DNA of 64,000 nt from Bacteroidota bacterium (GTDB taxonomy: Bacteria; Bacteroidota; Bacteroidia; B-17B0; Aurantibacillaceae), in the NCBI GenBank assembly GCA_016708845.1, contig JADJFB010000023.1, positions 50,236 through 114,235 of the forward strand. The letters are read 5' to 3'. Below are positions 56,052 through 64,000 of this stretch, piece after piece. Every line of letters begins with the position of its first letter. Positions within the stretch are counted from its first letter, which is position 1. The notes below the pieces were generated by a model. That model searched no databases. It was not told where the DNA came from and saw only the letters and a program-made list of their open reading frames with translations. A program made the position numbers and the translations under genes.

Positions 56052-57266
56052 ATGAAAAAATCAAATAATTCAATAGTTAAATTGTTTTTCGGGTTGTTAC
56101 TACTACTTTTTTTTAGCAATGCGTTCAGTCAAGTTGATTTTTCTTTTGATTCTATTCGCATTAAAAAGCCAATTCTGAAAACGGTTTTTGATAAACATAA
56201 GAAATACAGATTACAAATTATTTATACCCAAATTAAAAGAGACATTAATGGAAAACCTTCTTTTAAAAACTATACCTATCAACTAGATTCTTCAAACTAT
56301 TTTTATTGTGCTAGTTTAGTAAAGTTACCTTGTTCTATTTTAGCGTTAGAAAAAACAAAAAAAATACGTGTGTATAGTAATACCATTATGTTTACAGATA
56401 GTGCTAATACTTGCCAACGTTCCGTTCGAAAAGATACAACTTCAATTAATGGTTATCCAAGTATAAGTCAATATATCAAACGCATGGCTTTAGTGAGTGA
56501 TAATGTAGCTTATGGTCGCGTTTATGAATTTTTAGGAGTTGATTACATTCACAATAGACTATCGGAATTAGGATATAAAAATATGAGAATTGTTCATCGC
56601 TTTGATGGAAGCTGCAAGGGAATTGATAATACAACAACTAATCCTGTTTTTTTCTGTGATAATAATTTAAAATCGATTGTGACTGTTCCGATGCAAGAAG
56701 CTCAAACCATTTATAAACATCCATTGGGACAAGTAAAAGTTGGTAAAGCTTATATCAATACTAATAATAAAAAAGTAAAAGAACCTAAGGATTTTACGAA
56801 CATGAATTATATTCCTTTAGAAAATATTCACTCTATGTTGCAGAGATTAATTTTTAACGATTATTTACCAAAAGAGCAACGTTATGATATGATAGATGAT
56901 GACAGGCAGTTTTTAATAGAGCAATTAACTCTATATCCTCGCCAAAGTACTCATCCTACTTACAATTCTAAAATCTATTACGATAGCTATAAAAAGTATT
57001 TTATGTTTGGTGATAGCAAGAAACCCATTACAAATGATAATATTAAAATCACTAATATCGTTGGCCAGTCTTATGGCTTTATGGTAGATTGTGCTTATAT
57101 CCAAAACAAAAAAGAAAACATTGAGTTTATGTTAAGTGCTGTTATTTATACCAACGAAGATGAAATTTTAAATGATGGTAAGTATGAATACAATACCATT
57201 GCTTTACCCTTTTTAGCAGAGTTAGGTAGGCAGATATATGCGTTTGAATTAAAGCGGACTAAATAA
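56052..57266 (+). CDS. exported class A beta-lactamase-like serine hydrolase
   Basis: A 404-residue protein with a signal peptide (LFFGLLLLLFFSNAFSQ). The active-site SxxK is SLVK at residues 88-91 and the second motif SDN at 149-151, in the order and spacing of class A beta-lactamase/PBP-like folds; the third (KTG-type) motif is not clear. The protein is longer than a typical class A lactamase (about 290), with an extra C-terminal part. It may be a peptidoglycan-linked or unrelated serine hydrolase rather than a resistance enzyme. It overlaps the SF1 helicase gene by one base (TAATG). Confidence 0.72.
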   Translation: MKKSNNSIVKLFFGLLLLLFFSNAFSQVDFSFDSIRIKKPILKTVFDKHKKYRLQIIYTQIKRDINGKPSFKNYTYQLDSSNYFYCASLVKLPCSILALEKTKKIRVYSNTIMFTDSANTCQRSVRKDTTSINGYPSISQYIKRMALVSDNVAYGRVYEFLGVDYIHNRLSELGYKNMRIVHRFDGSCKGIDNTTTNPVFFCDNNLKSIVTVPMQEAQTIYKHPLGQVKVGKAYINTNNKKVKEPKDFTNMNYIPLENIHSMLQRLIFNDYLPKEQRYDMIDDDRQFLIEQLTLYPRQSTHPTYNSKIYYDSYKKYFMFGDSKKPITNDNIKITNIVGQSYGFMVDCAYIQNKKENIEFMLSAVIYTNEDEILNDGKYEYNTIALPFLAELGRQIYAFELKRTK

Positions 57267-59203
57267 TGAGCAATAGCATAGATAGATTAAAGCATTTAAA
57301 AGAACTTTTATTAATTGAGCGTGAAGAGGATTACTATCAATATAAAGAACAGTTTTTAAGAGCAAGCATTGAACAACGTAAAAAAAACGGTGTTACTTGG
57401 TTTCCTATCCAGATATTATCCGATGAACTAGGTTATGCTGATTATGTGCATATAGAGGTAGAACGTACTAATCAATTAGATACGCCACACCGCTTTAGTG
57501 CTGGTAAAAATGTGAGTTTATTTTCAAATAAAAATCCTGATGAACAATTAGAGATTACGGGTACAATAAAACAATCGGGTAAAAACAAAATGAAGATTAT
57601 TCTTCATACAGATGAATTGCCAGATTGGTGTTATGATGGCCGTTTGGGAATTAATATTCAGTTTGATGATAATAGCTACATCGAAATGCAAAAAGCATTA
57701 GATGAAGTAATTGGTGCCAGAAATAATAGAGTAGCAGAGCTAAGAGAAATTATTGAAGGGAATGAAGTGCCCACTTTTGAAAAAATAGACGATAGCATTG
57801 TTGTTCCTCAATTAAATATTTCACAAAATAAAGCAGTACGACATATTTTATCAGCTAACGATATAGCAGTTGTTCATGGCCCTCCTGGCACAGGTAAAAC
57901 AACTACCATTGTGCAAGCTATTCGATTGGTATTACAAACCGAAAAACAAGTACTAGTTTGCGCACCAACTAATACAGCCGTAGATTTATTAACTGAAAAA
58001 TTGATAGAGCAGGGGGTAAACGTATTACGTGTTGGTCACCCAGCAAGAGTATCCGAAGATTTACTGAAGACTACCATTGATGGGCAAATACAAACTCATA
58101 TCAATTATAAAGACATAAAGAGCCTTCGTAAAACTGCCGAAGAGTATTTTAAAATGGCTTCTAAGTTTAAACGTACGTTTGGGAAAGAAGATGCGAAACA
58201 ACGTGCTTTATTTTATTCGGAAGCTAGAAATTGTATTAAAGAATCTCGATTGTTAGAGGACTATATTGTAGATTCTTTATTTGATAATGCACAAGTTATT
58301 TGTTGCACGCCGGTTACATCCACCAACAAAGCTTTAGTTAAGAAAAAATTTGAGACGTTGTTTTTTGACGAAGCATCTCAAGCCTTAGAAGCTATTTCGT
58401 GGATTCCTTTGTTAAAATGTAAACGCGTTATTTTTAGTGGTGACCATTTTCAGTTACCGCCAGTTGTAAAGAGTGTGAAAGCTAAGCAAGAAGGTTTAGA
58501 TAAAACCATGCTGGATAGTTGCATTAAGCACGATACCATTTCGAGTTTGCTAACAAGGCAGTATCGTATGCACCAGCATATTATGGCATTTAGTAATGCT
58601 TATTTTTATAATAATGAATTAGAAGCTGATGCAACGGTAAAGGATACTCTGCTTTCTTTAAATGAAGATATCGACATCCTTCATGTGCCAATAGAATTAA
58701 TTGATACAGCAGGCTGTAGTTTTGATGAATCACAAAATCCAGAAACCTTAAGCTTATCTAACAAAGGCGAAGCTGATTTATTGTTTAAACATTTAGATTT
58801 ACTATTGCAACAATATAATTTTGCTGGAGAAACACAGAAAATAGATGTCGGAATTATTTCGCCTTATAAAGAACAGATTGAACTATTAAAAGAAAAGTTA
58901 GTTGATTTTGATTATTCTGCTTATCAAGTAAATGAATTAGATGTAAAGACGATTGATGGATTTCAGGGAGAAGAACGTGATGTTATTTATATTTCATTAG
59001 TACGTAGTAATCTCAATTCAGAAATTGGATTTTTATCAGATATCCGAAGAATGAATGTAGCATTAACACGTGCCAAAAAGAAATTAGTGGTTATTATGGA
59101 TACAGCCACTATTGGAAATCATCCTTTTTATAAATCTTTTATTGAGTATTGCGAGAAAAATAATTTTTATAAATCAGCTTGGGAATATAGTTACGAGGCT
59201 TAG
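57266..59203 (+). CDS. SF1 (UPF1/IGHMBP2-like) helicase
   Basis: A 645-residue SF1B-like helicase. An N-terminal beta-rich domain (residues about 50-180) precedes the helicase core: motif I GPPGTGKTT at 205-213, motif Ia CAPTNTAVDLL, motif II FFDEASQALE, motif III GDHFQLPPVV, motif IV region LLTRQYRMHQHI, motif V TIDGFQGEERDVI and motif VI NVALTRAKKKLVV. The QYRMH, DEASQ and NTAVD signatures place it in the UPF1/IGHMBP2/DNA2 group. Bacterial members are thought to act on RNA or DNA; the substrate is unknown. Translationally coupled to the serine hydrolase upstream. Confidence 0.92.
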   Translation: MSNSIDRLKHLKELLLIEREEDYYQYKEQFLRASIEQRKKNGVTWFPIQILSDELGYADYVHIEVERTNQLDTPHRFSAGKNVSLFSNKNPDEQLEITGTIKQSGKNKMKIILHTDELPDWCYDGRLGINIQFDDNSYIEMQKALDEVIGARNNRVAELREIIEGNEVPTFEKIDDSIVVPQLNISQNKAVRHILSANDIAVVHGPPGTGKTTTIVQAIRLVLQTEKQVLVCAPTNTAVDLLTEKLIEQGVNVLRVGHPARVSEDLLKTTIDGQIQTHINYKDIKSLRKTAEEYFKMASKFKRTFGKEDAKQRALFYSEARNCIKESRLLEDYIVDSLFDNAQVICCTPVTSTNKALVKKKFETLFFDEASQALEAISWIPLLKCKRVIFSGDHFQLPPVVKSVKAKQEGLDKTMLDSCIKHDTISSLLTRQYRMHQHIMAFSNAYFYNNELEADATVKDTLLSLNEDIDILHVPIELIDTAGCSFDESQNPETLSLSNKGEADLLFKHLDLLLQQYNFAGETQKIDVGIISPYKEQIELLKEKLVDFDYSAYQVNELDVKTIDGFQGEERDVIYISLVRSNLNSEIGFLSDIRRMNVALTRAKKKLVVIMDTATIGNHPFYKSFIEYCEKNNFYKSAWEYSYEA

Positions 59204-59252
59204 TTTTCCTAATTCTGATAACCGAAATTCTTTAAATTAGAATCTTTTATTC

Positions 59253-60098
59253 TCAATCCTTAGCAACTTTTACAAATAATTCTAAAAATATTTTCTTTCC
59301 AAAGAATGTTTCAGCATCTATGCGAGCACGGGTACCAACCTTTTTTAAAGCTTCGCCTTTATGGCCAATAATAATACCTTTTTGACTATCACGTTCTACA
59401 ATAATATCCGCTTGTATTTTTAAAATAGATTCTTCGTCTTTAAATGAATTAACAACTACTTCAACGCTATAAGGAATTTCTTTTTTGTATTGTAATAATA
59501 TCTTTTCTCTGATAATTTCAGACACGAAAAATTTTTCGGGTTTATCCGTTAAAGTGTCTTTATCATAAAACGCCTCACCAACTGGTAAAAGTTGAGTGAT
59601 GCGATACATCACATTTTCTAAATTGAATTTTTTTAATGCCGAAATTGGAAGAATCTCAGCATTTGGTAATTTCTCTTTCCACTCAGCCATTTTAGTGTCT
59701 AAAACTTCTTGAGTAGCCATGTCTATTTTATTTAGTAATAATAAAACAGGAGTACTTGTGTTTTTTAATTTCTCTAAATATTTTTCGTCTAAAACAATAT
59801 CTTCATAAATATCAACGATTAATAAAAATACATCAGCATCGCTAAAAGCAGACACAACAAACTCCATCATTTTTTCTTGAAGTTTGTAGTTTGGTTTTAA
59901 AATACCTGGAGTATCAGAGAATACAATTTGATAATCGTCGCCACTAACAATACCCATAATACGGTGACGTGTAGTTTGTGCTTTTGATGTAATAATACTT
60001 AGCTTTTCGCCAACTAATACATTCATTAAAGTTGATTTACCAACGTTAGGGCAACCAATGATGCTTACAAAGCCTGATTTATGTGGATTTTGTGACAA
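59253..60098 (-). CDS. era: GTPase Era
   Basis: A GTP-binding ribosome-assembly factor of 282 residues from TTG at 60098. The longer frame starts inside tRNA-fMet and is impossible because the tRNA and its terminator lie between. G1 is GCPNVGKS (residues 15-22), G3 is SDTPGI, G4 is LLNKIDM, and the C-terminal KH domain has IIGHKGEALKKVGTRARIDA. No ATG is available before HKSGF in frame, which favours the TTG. Era binds the 16S rRNA 3' end and acts in 30S maturation. Confidence 0.93.
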   Translation of the reverse strand: MSQNPHKSGFVSIIGCPNVGKSTLMNVLVGEKLSIITSKAQTTRHRIMGIVSGDDYQIVFSDTPGILKPNYKLQEKMMEFVVSAFSDADVFLLIVDIYEDIVLDEKYLEKLKNTSTPVLLLLNKIDMATQEVLDTKMAEWKEKLPNAEILPISALKKFNLENVMYRITQLLPVGEAFYDKDTLTDKPEKFFVSEIIREKILLQYKKEIPYSVEVVVNSFKDEESILKIQADIIVERDSQKGIIIGHKGEALKKVGTRARIDAETFFGKKIFLELFVKVAKD

Positions 60099-60121
60099 AT
60101 TATTATGTTTTCTATTAAAAC

Positions 60122-60153
60122 GAAAAAGCCTCAGTAATACCGAGGCTTTTCCA
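60122..60153 (-). terminator. terminator after tRNA-fMet
   Basis: AAAAGCCTCGG and CTGAGGCTTTTT (minus strand) form a stem that ends in a T run, directly after the tRNA and before era. It separates the two transcripts. Confidence 0.85.
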
Positions 60154-60156
60154 ATG

Positions 60157-60228
<72 letters not shown>

Positions 60229-60538
60229 ATATGTTTGTTTTTAAAGAACTTTTTAATGTAAGAAAGTAACAATTGTTATTTTCGGGTGCAAAGATAGGTT
60301 TTATTTCCTTTTACACAAATAAATCTTAAGATATTATATAAAGCCTTGATAACACTAGCTCTTAACACGAAAAAGCCCGAAGCTTTGTTACCATCTTCTT
60401 AAAAAAACAGAGAATTTGCAGCGTCGAAAATTGTATTCAATAGTTCGTTTATATGGTTTTCTTTTATACAACCAATAAAAATAATATATTAAAAAAGGGA
60501 GCCAACCTGGGAAAGAGAAAAATACTGTTGATTCCATA
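60229..60538. other. intergenic region upstream of tRNA-fMet
   Basis: Some 310 bases, AT-rich, without a coding frame. It holds the tRNA-fMet promoter (60289-60319) and no other clear signal besides a short GCCCGAAGC block near 60376. Confidence 0.5.
60289..60319 (-). promoter_or_regulatory. tRNA-fMet promoter
   Basis: On the minus strand TTTG (60319-60316), 19 bases, then TATCTTTG (60296-60289): a full match to the Bacteroidota -33/-7 consensus. About 55 bases of leader lie before the mature tRNA. Confidence 0.72.
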
Positions 60539-60985
60539 TTAGCTTATATTTTTTCGAGCTTTCAAATAATCCCAGGCATCTTTATTAAAATCAAATATGA
60601 TGGGTTTTCCTGTATCTTCAAAATGATTTAAATTCTCGTAAGGTAAAATATAAATCTGTGCCGCATAAAATGAATTCTCTAAATCTGATTCTTTTATAAA
60701 ACCAATATTTTTATTCGAACTCTTTAGTCTTATTTCTTTAATGTCTTTGAATAAAAATGTTTTTGCACTAAATAATCTTTTCTCAGAAATGGATTCTTCT
60801 GTAAGGATAATTTTGTCAAATATACCAAAGTTGATGATGAGTAAAATTGGTAATTGAGAAAAAGGAAACCAATACCATTTTTTAGTAGTGAATAATAGGT
60901 ATAGTAAAATAAGCATCACCGTTACAGACAATGTCAATTGTAAAACTACTTCCCAACTTTTTATTTTTCTCTTTTTAAATATCAA
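60539..60985 (-). CDS. small two-helix membrane protein, PH-like C-terminus
   Basis: A 148-residue protein with two N-terminal helices (VVLQLTLSVTVMLILLYLLF and WFPFSQLPILLIINFGIF) and a soluble C-terminal domain of mixed strands (ILTEESISEKRLFSAKTFLF, KDIKEIRLKSSNKNIGFI) of the kind seen in bacterial PH-like membrane proteins. No enzyme motif. The family is not recognised with certainty. It directly follows the class V aminotransferase gene on the same strand, one base apart. Confidence 0.6.
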   Translation of the reverse strand: MIFKKRKIKSWEVVLQLTLSVTVMLILLYLLFTTKKWYWFPFSQLPILLIINFGIFDKIILTEESISEKRLFSAKTFLFKDIKEIRLKSSNKNIGFIKESDLENSFYAAQIYILPYENLNHFEDTGKPIIFDFNKDAWDYLKARKNIS

Positions 60986-60986
60986 T

Positions 60987-62165
60987 TTATTTTATTTGAA
61001 TTAGTTCAGTATTTGCTATAATCTCTTTCAAAGCATTATACAATGTGTCTAAATCTTTTTGAGTATTAAATATTTGTATATTATATTGTAAATATATATT
61101 TGAACCATGTCGCATTACAGGGATTTCTATTTTGTAAGCCTCAAATAAATCGCGTTGCAAAGTTTCAGGTTCTGTTGTATGAATAGGAATACTGAACATC
61201 TGCCCTAAAAATGTATCGTTTATTGGACATAAAGGTTTTGTTCCTAGCAGGTCGCAAAAACGTTGGGCATTAGCTTGTAAAAGTTTTCGGCAATTAGTGG
61301 CTTGCACTTCCCAATGATTAGTATTCATAAACTCAATAGCTTTAGGCACTGTTAAAAAAGCGGTGAAGTCTCTTGTGCCTTGTAATTGATGATAATCTAA
61401 AAATTGAGAATGTGAAGGCATGGCACTTTCATAACCCCAACTGATTACTAATGGATCTGTCCAATGTTGATGTTGTTTACTCACATATAAAAAAGCACAA
61501 CCTTTTGGTGTCATCATCCATTTATGACAAGCGCCTGTATAAATATCCGCCTTTAGTTCAGAAAGATTTAAAGGGATGTGTCCCGGCACATGTGCTCCAT
61601 CAACAATAGTTAATAAACCTTTTTGTTTGGCAATGTCGCATATTTCTTTTACAGGTAATATTAATGCCGTGCTACTGGTTATTTGACTAATAAAAATAGC
61701 CTTGGTGTTTTTAGTAAGGCCTTTAAAAAAATCTTCTACAAATGCTTCTTTTGTTGTTAAAGGTAAATTAATAGGTTGTCGAACATACTTAACGCCTGTT
61801 TGTTTGCAATAGTAATTCCATGATTTATCCATGGCGCCATATTCTAAATCAGTCGTTAAAATTTCATCACCGGCGTTTAATTTCAAGCTTTTGGTAATGA
61901 TACTCATGGCATATGATGGATTTGGCGTATAAACCAAATCATCTGAATCACAGTGAATATATTTAGCCAGCGCTTCTCTGGATTTTTTTAGGTATTTGAA
62001 TCCGTCTACAGTTATAAATTGCACAGGCTCTGTTTCCATTTCTAATTGCCATTTTTGTAAATCTTCAAAAATAGGTTTTGGACAAGCTCCGAAAGAACCA
62101 AAGTTTAAATAGGTAATTTTTGGATTAATTAGAAACTGAGAGTTTAAATCTTGTAGTTGTGTCAT
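60987..62165 (-). CDS. PLP-dependent class V aminotransferase-family protein
   Basis: A 392-residue enzyme of the isopenicillin-N-epimerase/cysteine-desulfurase-like group. An N-terminal segment (YLNFGSFGACPKPIFEDLQK) matches the usual opening; PNPSYAMSIITKSL and TIVDGAHVPGH (cofactor aspartate) are family motifs; the PLP lysine is Lys215 in GACHKWMMTPKG. The substrate is not readable. It is not an Fe-S cysteine desulfurase, as the usual Cys loop is absent. The gene may be co-transcribed with the small membrane protein downstream. Confidence 0.85.
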   Translation of the reverse strand: MTQLQDLNSQFLINPKITYLNFGSFGACPKPIFEDLQKWQLEMETEPVQFITVDGFKYLKKSREALAKYIHCDSDDLVYTPNPSYAMSIITKSLKLNAGDEILTTDLEYGAMDKSWNYYCKQTGVKYVRQPINLPLTTKEAFVEDFFKGLTKNTKAIFISQITSSTALILPVKEICDIAKQKGLLTIVDGAHVPGHIPLNLSELKADIYTGACHKWMMTPKGCAFLYVSKQHQHWTDPLVISWGYESAMPSHSQFLDYHQLQGTRDFTAFLTVPKAIEFMNTNHWEVQATNCRKLLQANAQRFCDLLGTKPLCPINDTFLGQMFSIPIHTTEPETLQRDLFEAYKIEIPVMRHGSNIYLQYNIQIFNTQKDLDTLYNALKEIIANTELIQIK

Positions 62166-62196
62166 TGTACTTTATTATTTTTATAATTCTTTTCAT

Positions 62197-62221
62197 CGTC
62201 ACCCTGAGCGGAGTCGAAGGG
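62197..62221 (-). repeat. short dispersed-type repeat ACCCTGAGCGGAGTCGAAGG
   Basis: A GC-rich 22-25 base word in AT-rich DNA, partly self-complementary (CCCT/AGGG at its ends). The form CACCCTGAGCGGAGTCGAAGG is a short repeat known from many bacterial genomes; other copies cannot be checked here. Confidence 0.55.
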
Positions 62222-63776
62222 TTATAATATTCCTTTTGGAACAACTTTCATTACTTTTGCTTTGATGTTTTTCTTTAAGGTGGATTTTGAATCAGGATTA
62301 AATGTTAAGGTTGTTTCCCAAGCATTTTCGGGTTTTATTTCGATGAGCATTTCTTGTTGAACTTCCGAAGAAATTTTTTCGGAATGAATAACGGCAAAAC
62401 ATTCTGTATTTAAGTTAGCGCTTCGGGGGTCTAGATTAAATGTTCCTATCACGGTTATTTTTCCATCAATCACCATTGATTTTGCATGTAACCCAAATAT
62501 GGGAGTATGATTCATTTTCTTTTGCAAAGCACCAGTCATTATTTCAAAACGAATTGCTGCATCTGGTTTAAATTCAAAAATTCTTACTCCAGTTTTTAAT
62601 AGTGCTTCTCTGTCTCTTTGATATCCACTAAACGCTTGAAGATTATCGGTAGAAGCAAGACTATTAGTCAAAATTTTAATTTTCACACCACGTTTTACGG
62701 CTTCTTTAAATAATTGTTTGCCTACTTCAGTTGTAATTAAATAAGGTGATTGAATGATAATGGAATCTTTTTGCTTGAGACACTAATTTAATTAATTGGA
62801 ACGTGCTAATACCTCCACCACCTAATCCTTTTGATCCATCATTTTTACCAGGGAGATCAGATATAAATTCCACATTATCTACCCATTGTAATTTTCCGGT
62901 AGATTTAATCATATCAAACGTCTCGGGAATATGTTTTATTTTTTCTCGCACTTGAGGCCAAAAGTTGTTTGAGTCGCAGGCATACTGATGTAAATTATCA
63001 AAACGATTTGTTTCTGTATAATTATATTGAGTGGTGTCGATTAATGATTTTACATTAACTACATAACTGCTATTCCAAAATAATTCAAATGATTCTTGTA
63101 TCTGTTTAGTGACGCCACCAATTAGTAATACATCTCTATCTCTAAAGTTGTATTCGTGATCGTAATCAAAATATTCATCAGCAATATTTCTACCACCTGT
63201 TATTACCACTTTTCCATCAACGGTGTAGGTTTTATTGTGCATTCTTTGGTTAGCGCCTCTAAAGTTAGTTGCAAAATTACCGAGTTTATCACCAATTGTT
63301 TTACCGACATTAGTTCCAGGATTATAAATTTTGATAGATATATTTTCGTGCGAATCTAGTGTCAGTAATTTTTGTTCATCAGCTTCCACCATAATGTCAT
63401 CCACCAAAATCCGAACTTTCACACCCCGATCAGCAGCTCTCACTAAATAATCTGCGGCTATTAATCCTACATTATCTGCTGTAAAAATAAAATATTGAAT
63501 ATCAATGCTATGTTCAGCATATTCACTTAGCCAAGCCCGTGCAACCATCGATCCATCTCCGTCTTCCAAAACATAAACTCCTGTTTTATGAGTCATCGAA
63601 TCAGCCAGGGGGGTTAGTTTTTGACTTAAACTCACACTTGTATCTCTGTGAATTGAAGTGCAAAAATCAGTAGTTTTTATCATGGAGTCCTGATGAGTTT
63701 CGTCCTTGGAGGAACAAGACGCAAATAAAGTCAAGGAAAAGATAATGATTAGTAATTTATACATAAATGGAATCAA
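62222..63776 (-). CDS. phospholipase D-family lipoprotein, split by a frameshift at 62768-62772
   Basis: Two frames (63776-62727 and 62686-62222) give one protein of about 515 residues with a lipoprotein signal (FSLTLFASCSSKDE, lipobox FASC); the start is probably MYKLL, 12 bases in. Both HKD motifs are present: HNKTYTVDGKVVITGGRNIA in the first half and HAKSMVIDGKITVIGTFNLD in the second. A one-base addition to the five-T run (62768-62772) joins them as QAKKDSIIIQSPYLITTEVG. HKD proteins of this size resemble cardiolipin synthases, but a surface lipoprotein suggests a periplasmic or outer-membrane phosphodiesterase. Substrate unknown. Confidence 0.85.
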
Positions 63777-63911
63777 TGAATATAATGATAAATAAAACTA
63801 ATAAAATCTTTGTAATTTATTGAAAAAGAAGTTCTAAGCCTTTTTTTAACAATGGGTAAATCTTTGTAAATTTTAGGTAATTTTAAAACAAAAGTGGCAT
63901 TAAAACTAACT

Positions 63912-64000
63912 ATGAAAAAACAATTTTTTACTATTCTATTTAGCGTTCTTTTTTGTGCAATTATACAAGGTCAGACGCCAGTGCCTGCCCCCGATTGGTC
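63912..64000 (+). CDS. 5' end of a secreted protein, 3' end outside window
   Basis: The first 29 residues are readable: a good signal peptide (FFTILFSVLFCAIIQGQ) with the Gln cut site usual in this genome, then TPVPAPDW. A type IX cargo protein is possible but the rest of the gene is not visible. Confidence 0.6.
   Translation, partial: MKKQFFTILFSVLFCAIIQGQTPVPAPDW

Noticed and set aside
56052..57266. Antibiotic-resistance beta-lactamase
   Set aside because: SxxK and SDN are present, but the third motif is not clear and the protein is too long; resistance is not supported.

Overview
The window is low-GC chromosomal DNA from a member of the Bacteroidota. The evidence is type IX secretion sorting domains (types A and B), a PorP/SprF protein, PKD-repeat adhesins, a complete MoxR/Bat operon, TAnnTTTG-type -7 promoter elements and an RNase P RNA. 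I cannot place it below phylum from sequence alone. It carries ordinary housekeeping genes (recA, mnmA, rocD, bioB, bioF, alaS, era, initiator tRNA, rnpB) interspersed with secreted and surface genes; no rRNA, prophage, transposase or CRISPR array is visible.

Layout. 1-1000: a membrane protein tail and a LysE exporter. 1031-8383 (minus): a surface locus of a giant PKD protein with a type B sorting domain, a TPR/PD40 protein and PorP/SprF, directly downstream of rnpB. 9-13 kb: recA, a YiiX-type hydrolase, a MORN-repeat protein and mnmA. 13.1-19.1 kb: three secreted proteins with different ectodomains but near-identical promoters and type A sorting tails, followed by a LytTR regulator and its LytS-like propeller kinase (19.2-22.7 kb). 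22.9-26.2 kb: an NRAMP transporter and small envelope proteins. 26.2-27.9 kb: two structured intergenic stretches around a small secreted protein. 27.9-36.3 kb: the MoxR-DUF58-BatA-E aerotolerance-type operon. 36.6-39.3 kb: decayed secreted genes. 39.4-45.5 kb: rocD, an alpha/beta hydrolase, a zinc-ribbon membrane protein, bioB and bioF. 45.6-48.8 kb: an ECF sigma factor, a likely anti-sigma membrane protein and a SUMF1-like protein. 49-60 kb: alaS, an M23 peptidase, an amino acid permease, a lipoprotein, a methyltransferase, a class A beta-lactamase-like hydrolase, an SF1 helicase and era. 60.2-64 kb: tRNA-fMet, a class V aminotransferase, a phospholipase D-like lipoprotein and the start of another secreted protein.

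Two things stand out. First, three adjacent secreted genes share a 14-bp element placed exactly 27 nt upstream of a -7-like box, next to a LytTR two-component pair; this looks like a small regulon of interchangeable surface modules. Second, at least ten genes are broken by single-base indels, all restored by changing one short homopolymer by one base, including the essential alaS. These are most simply sequence errors, so the broken genes are described here as whole genes. Products are inferred from motifs and architecture by eye; no database search was possible.
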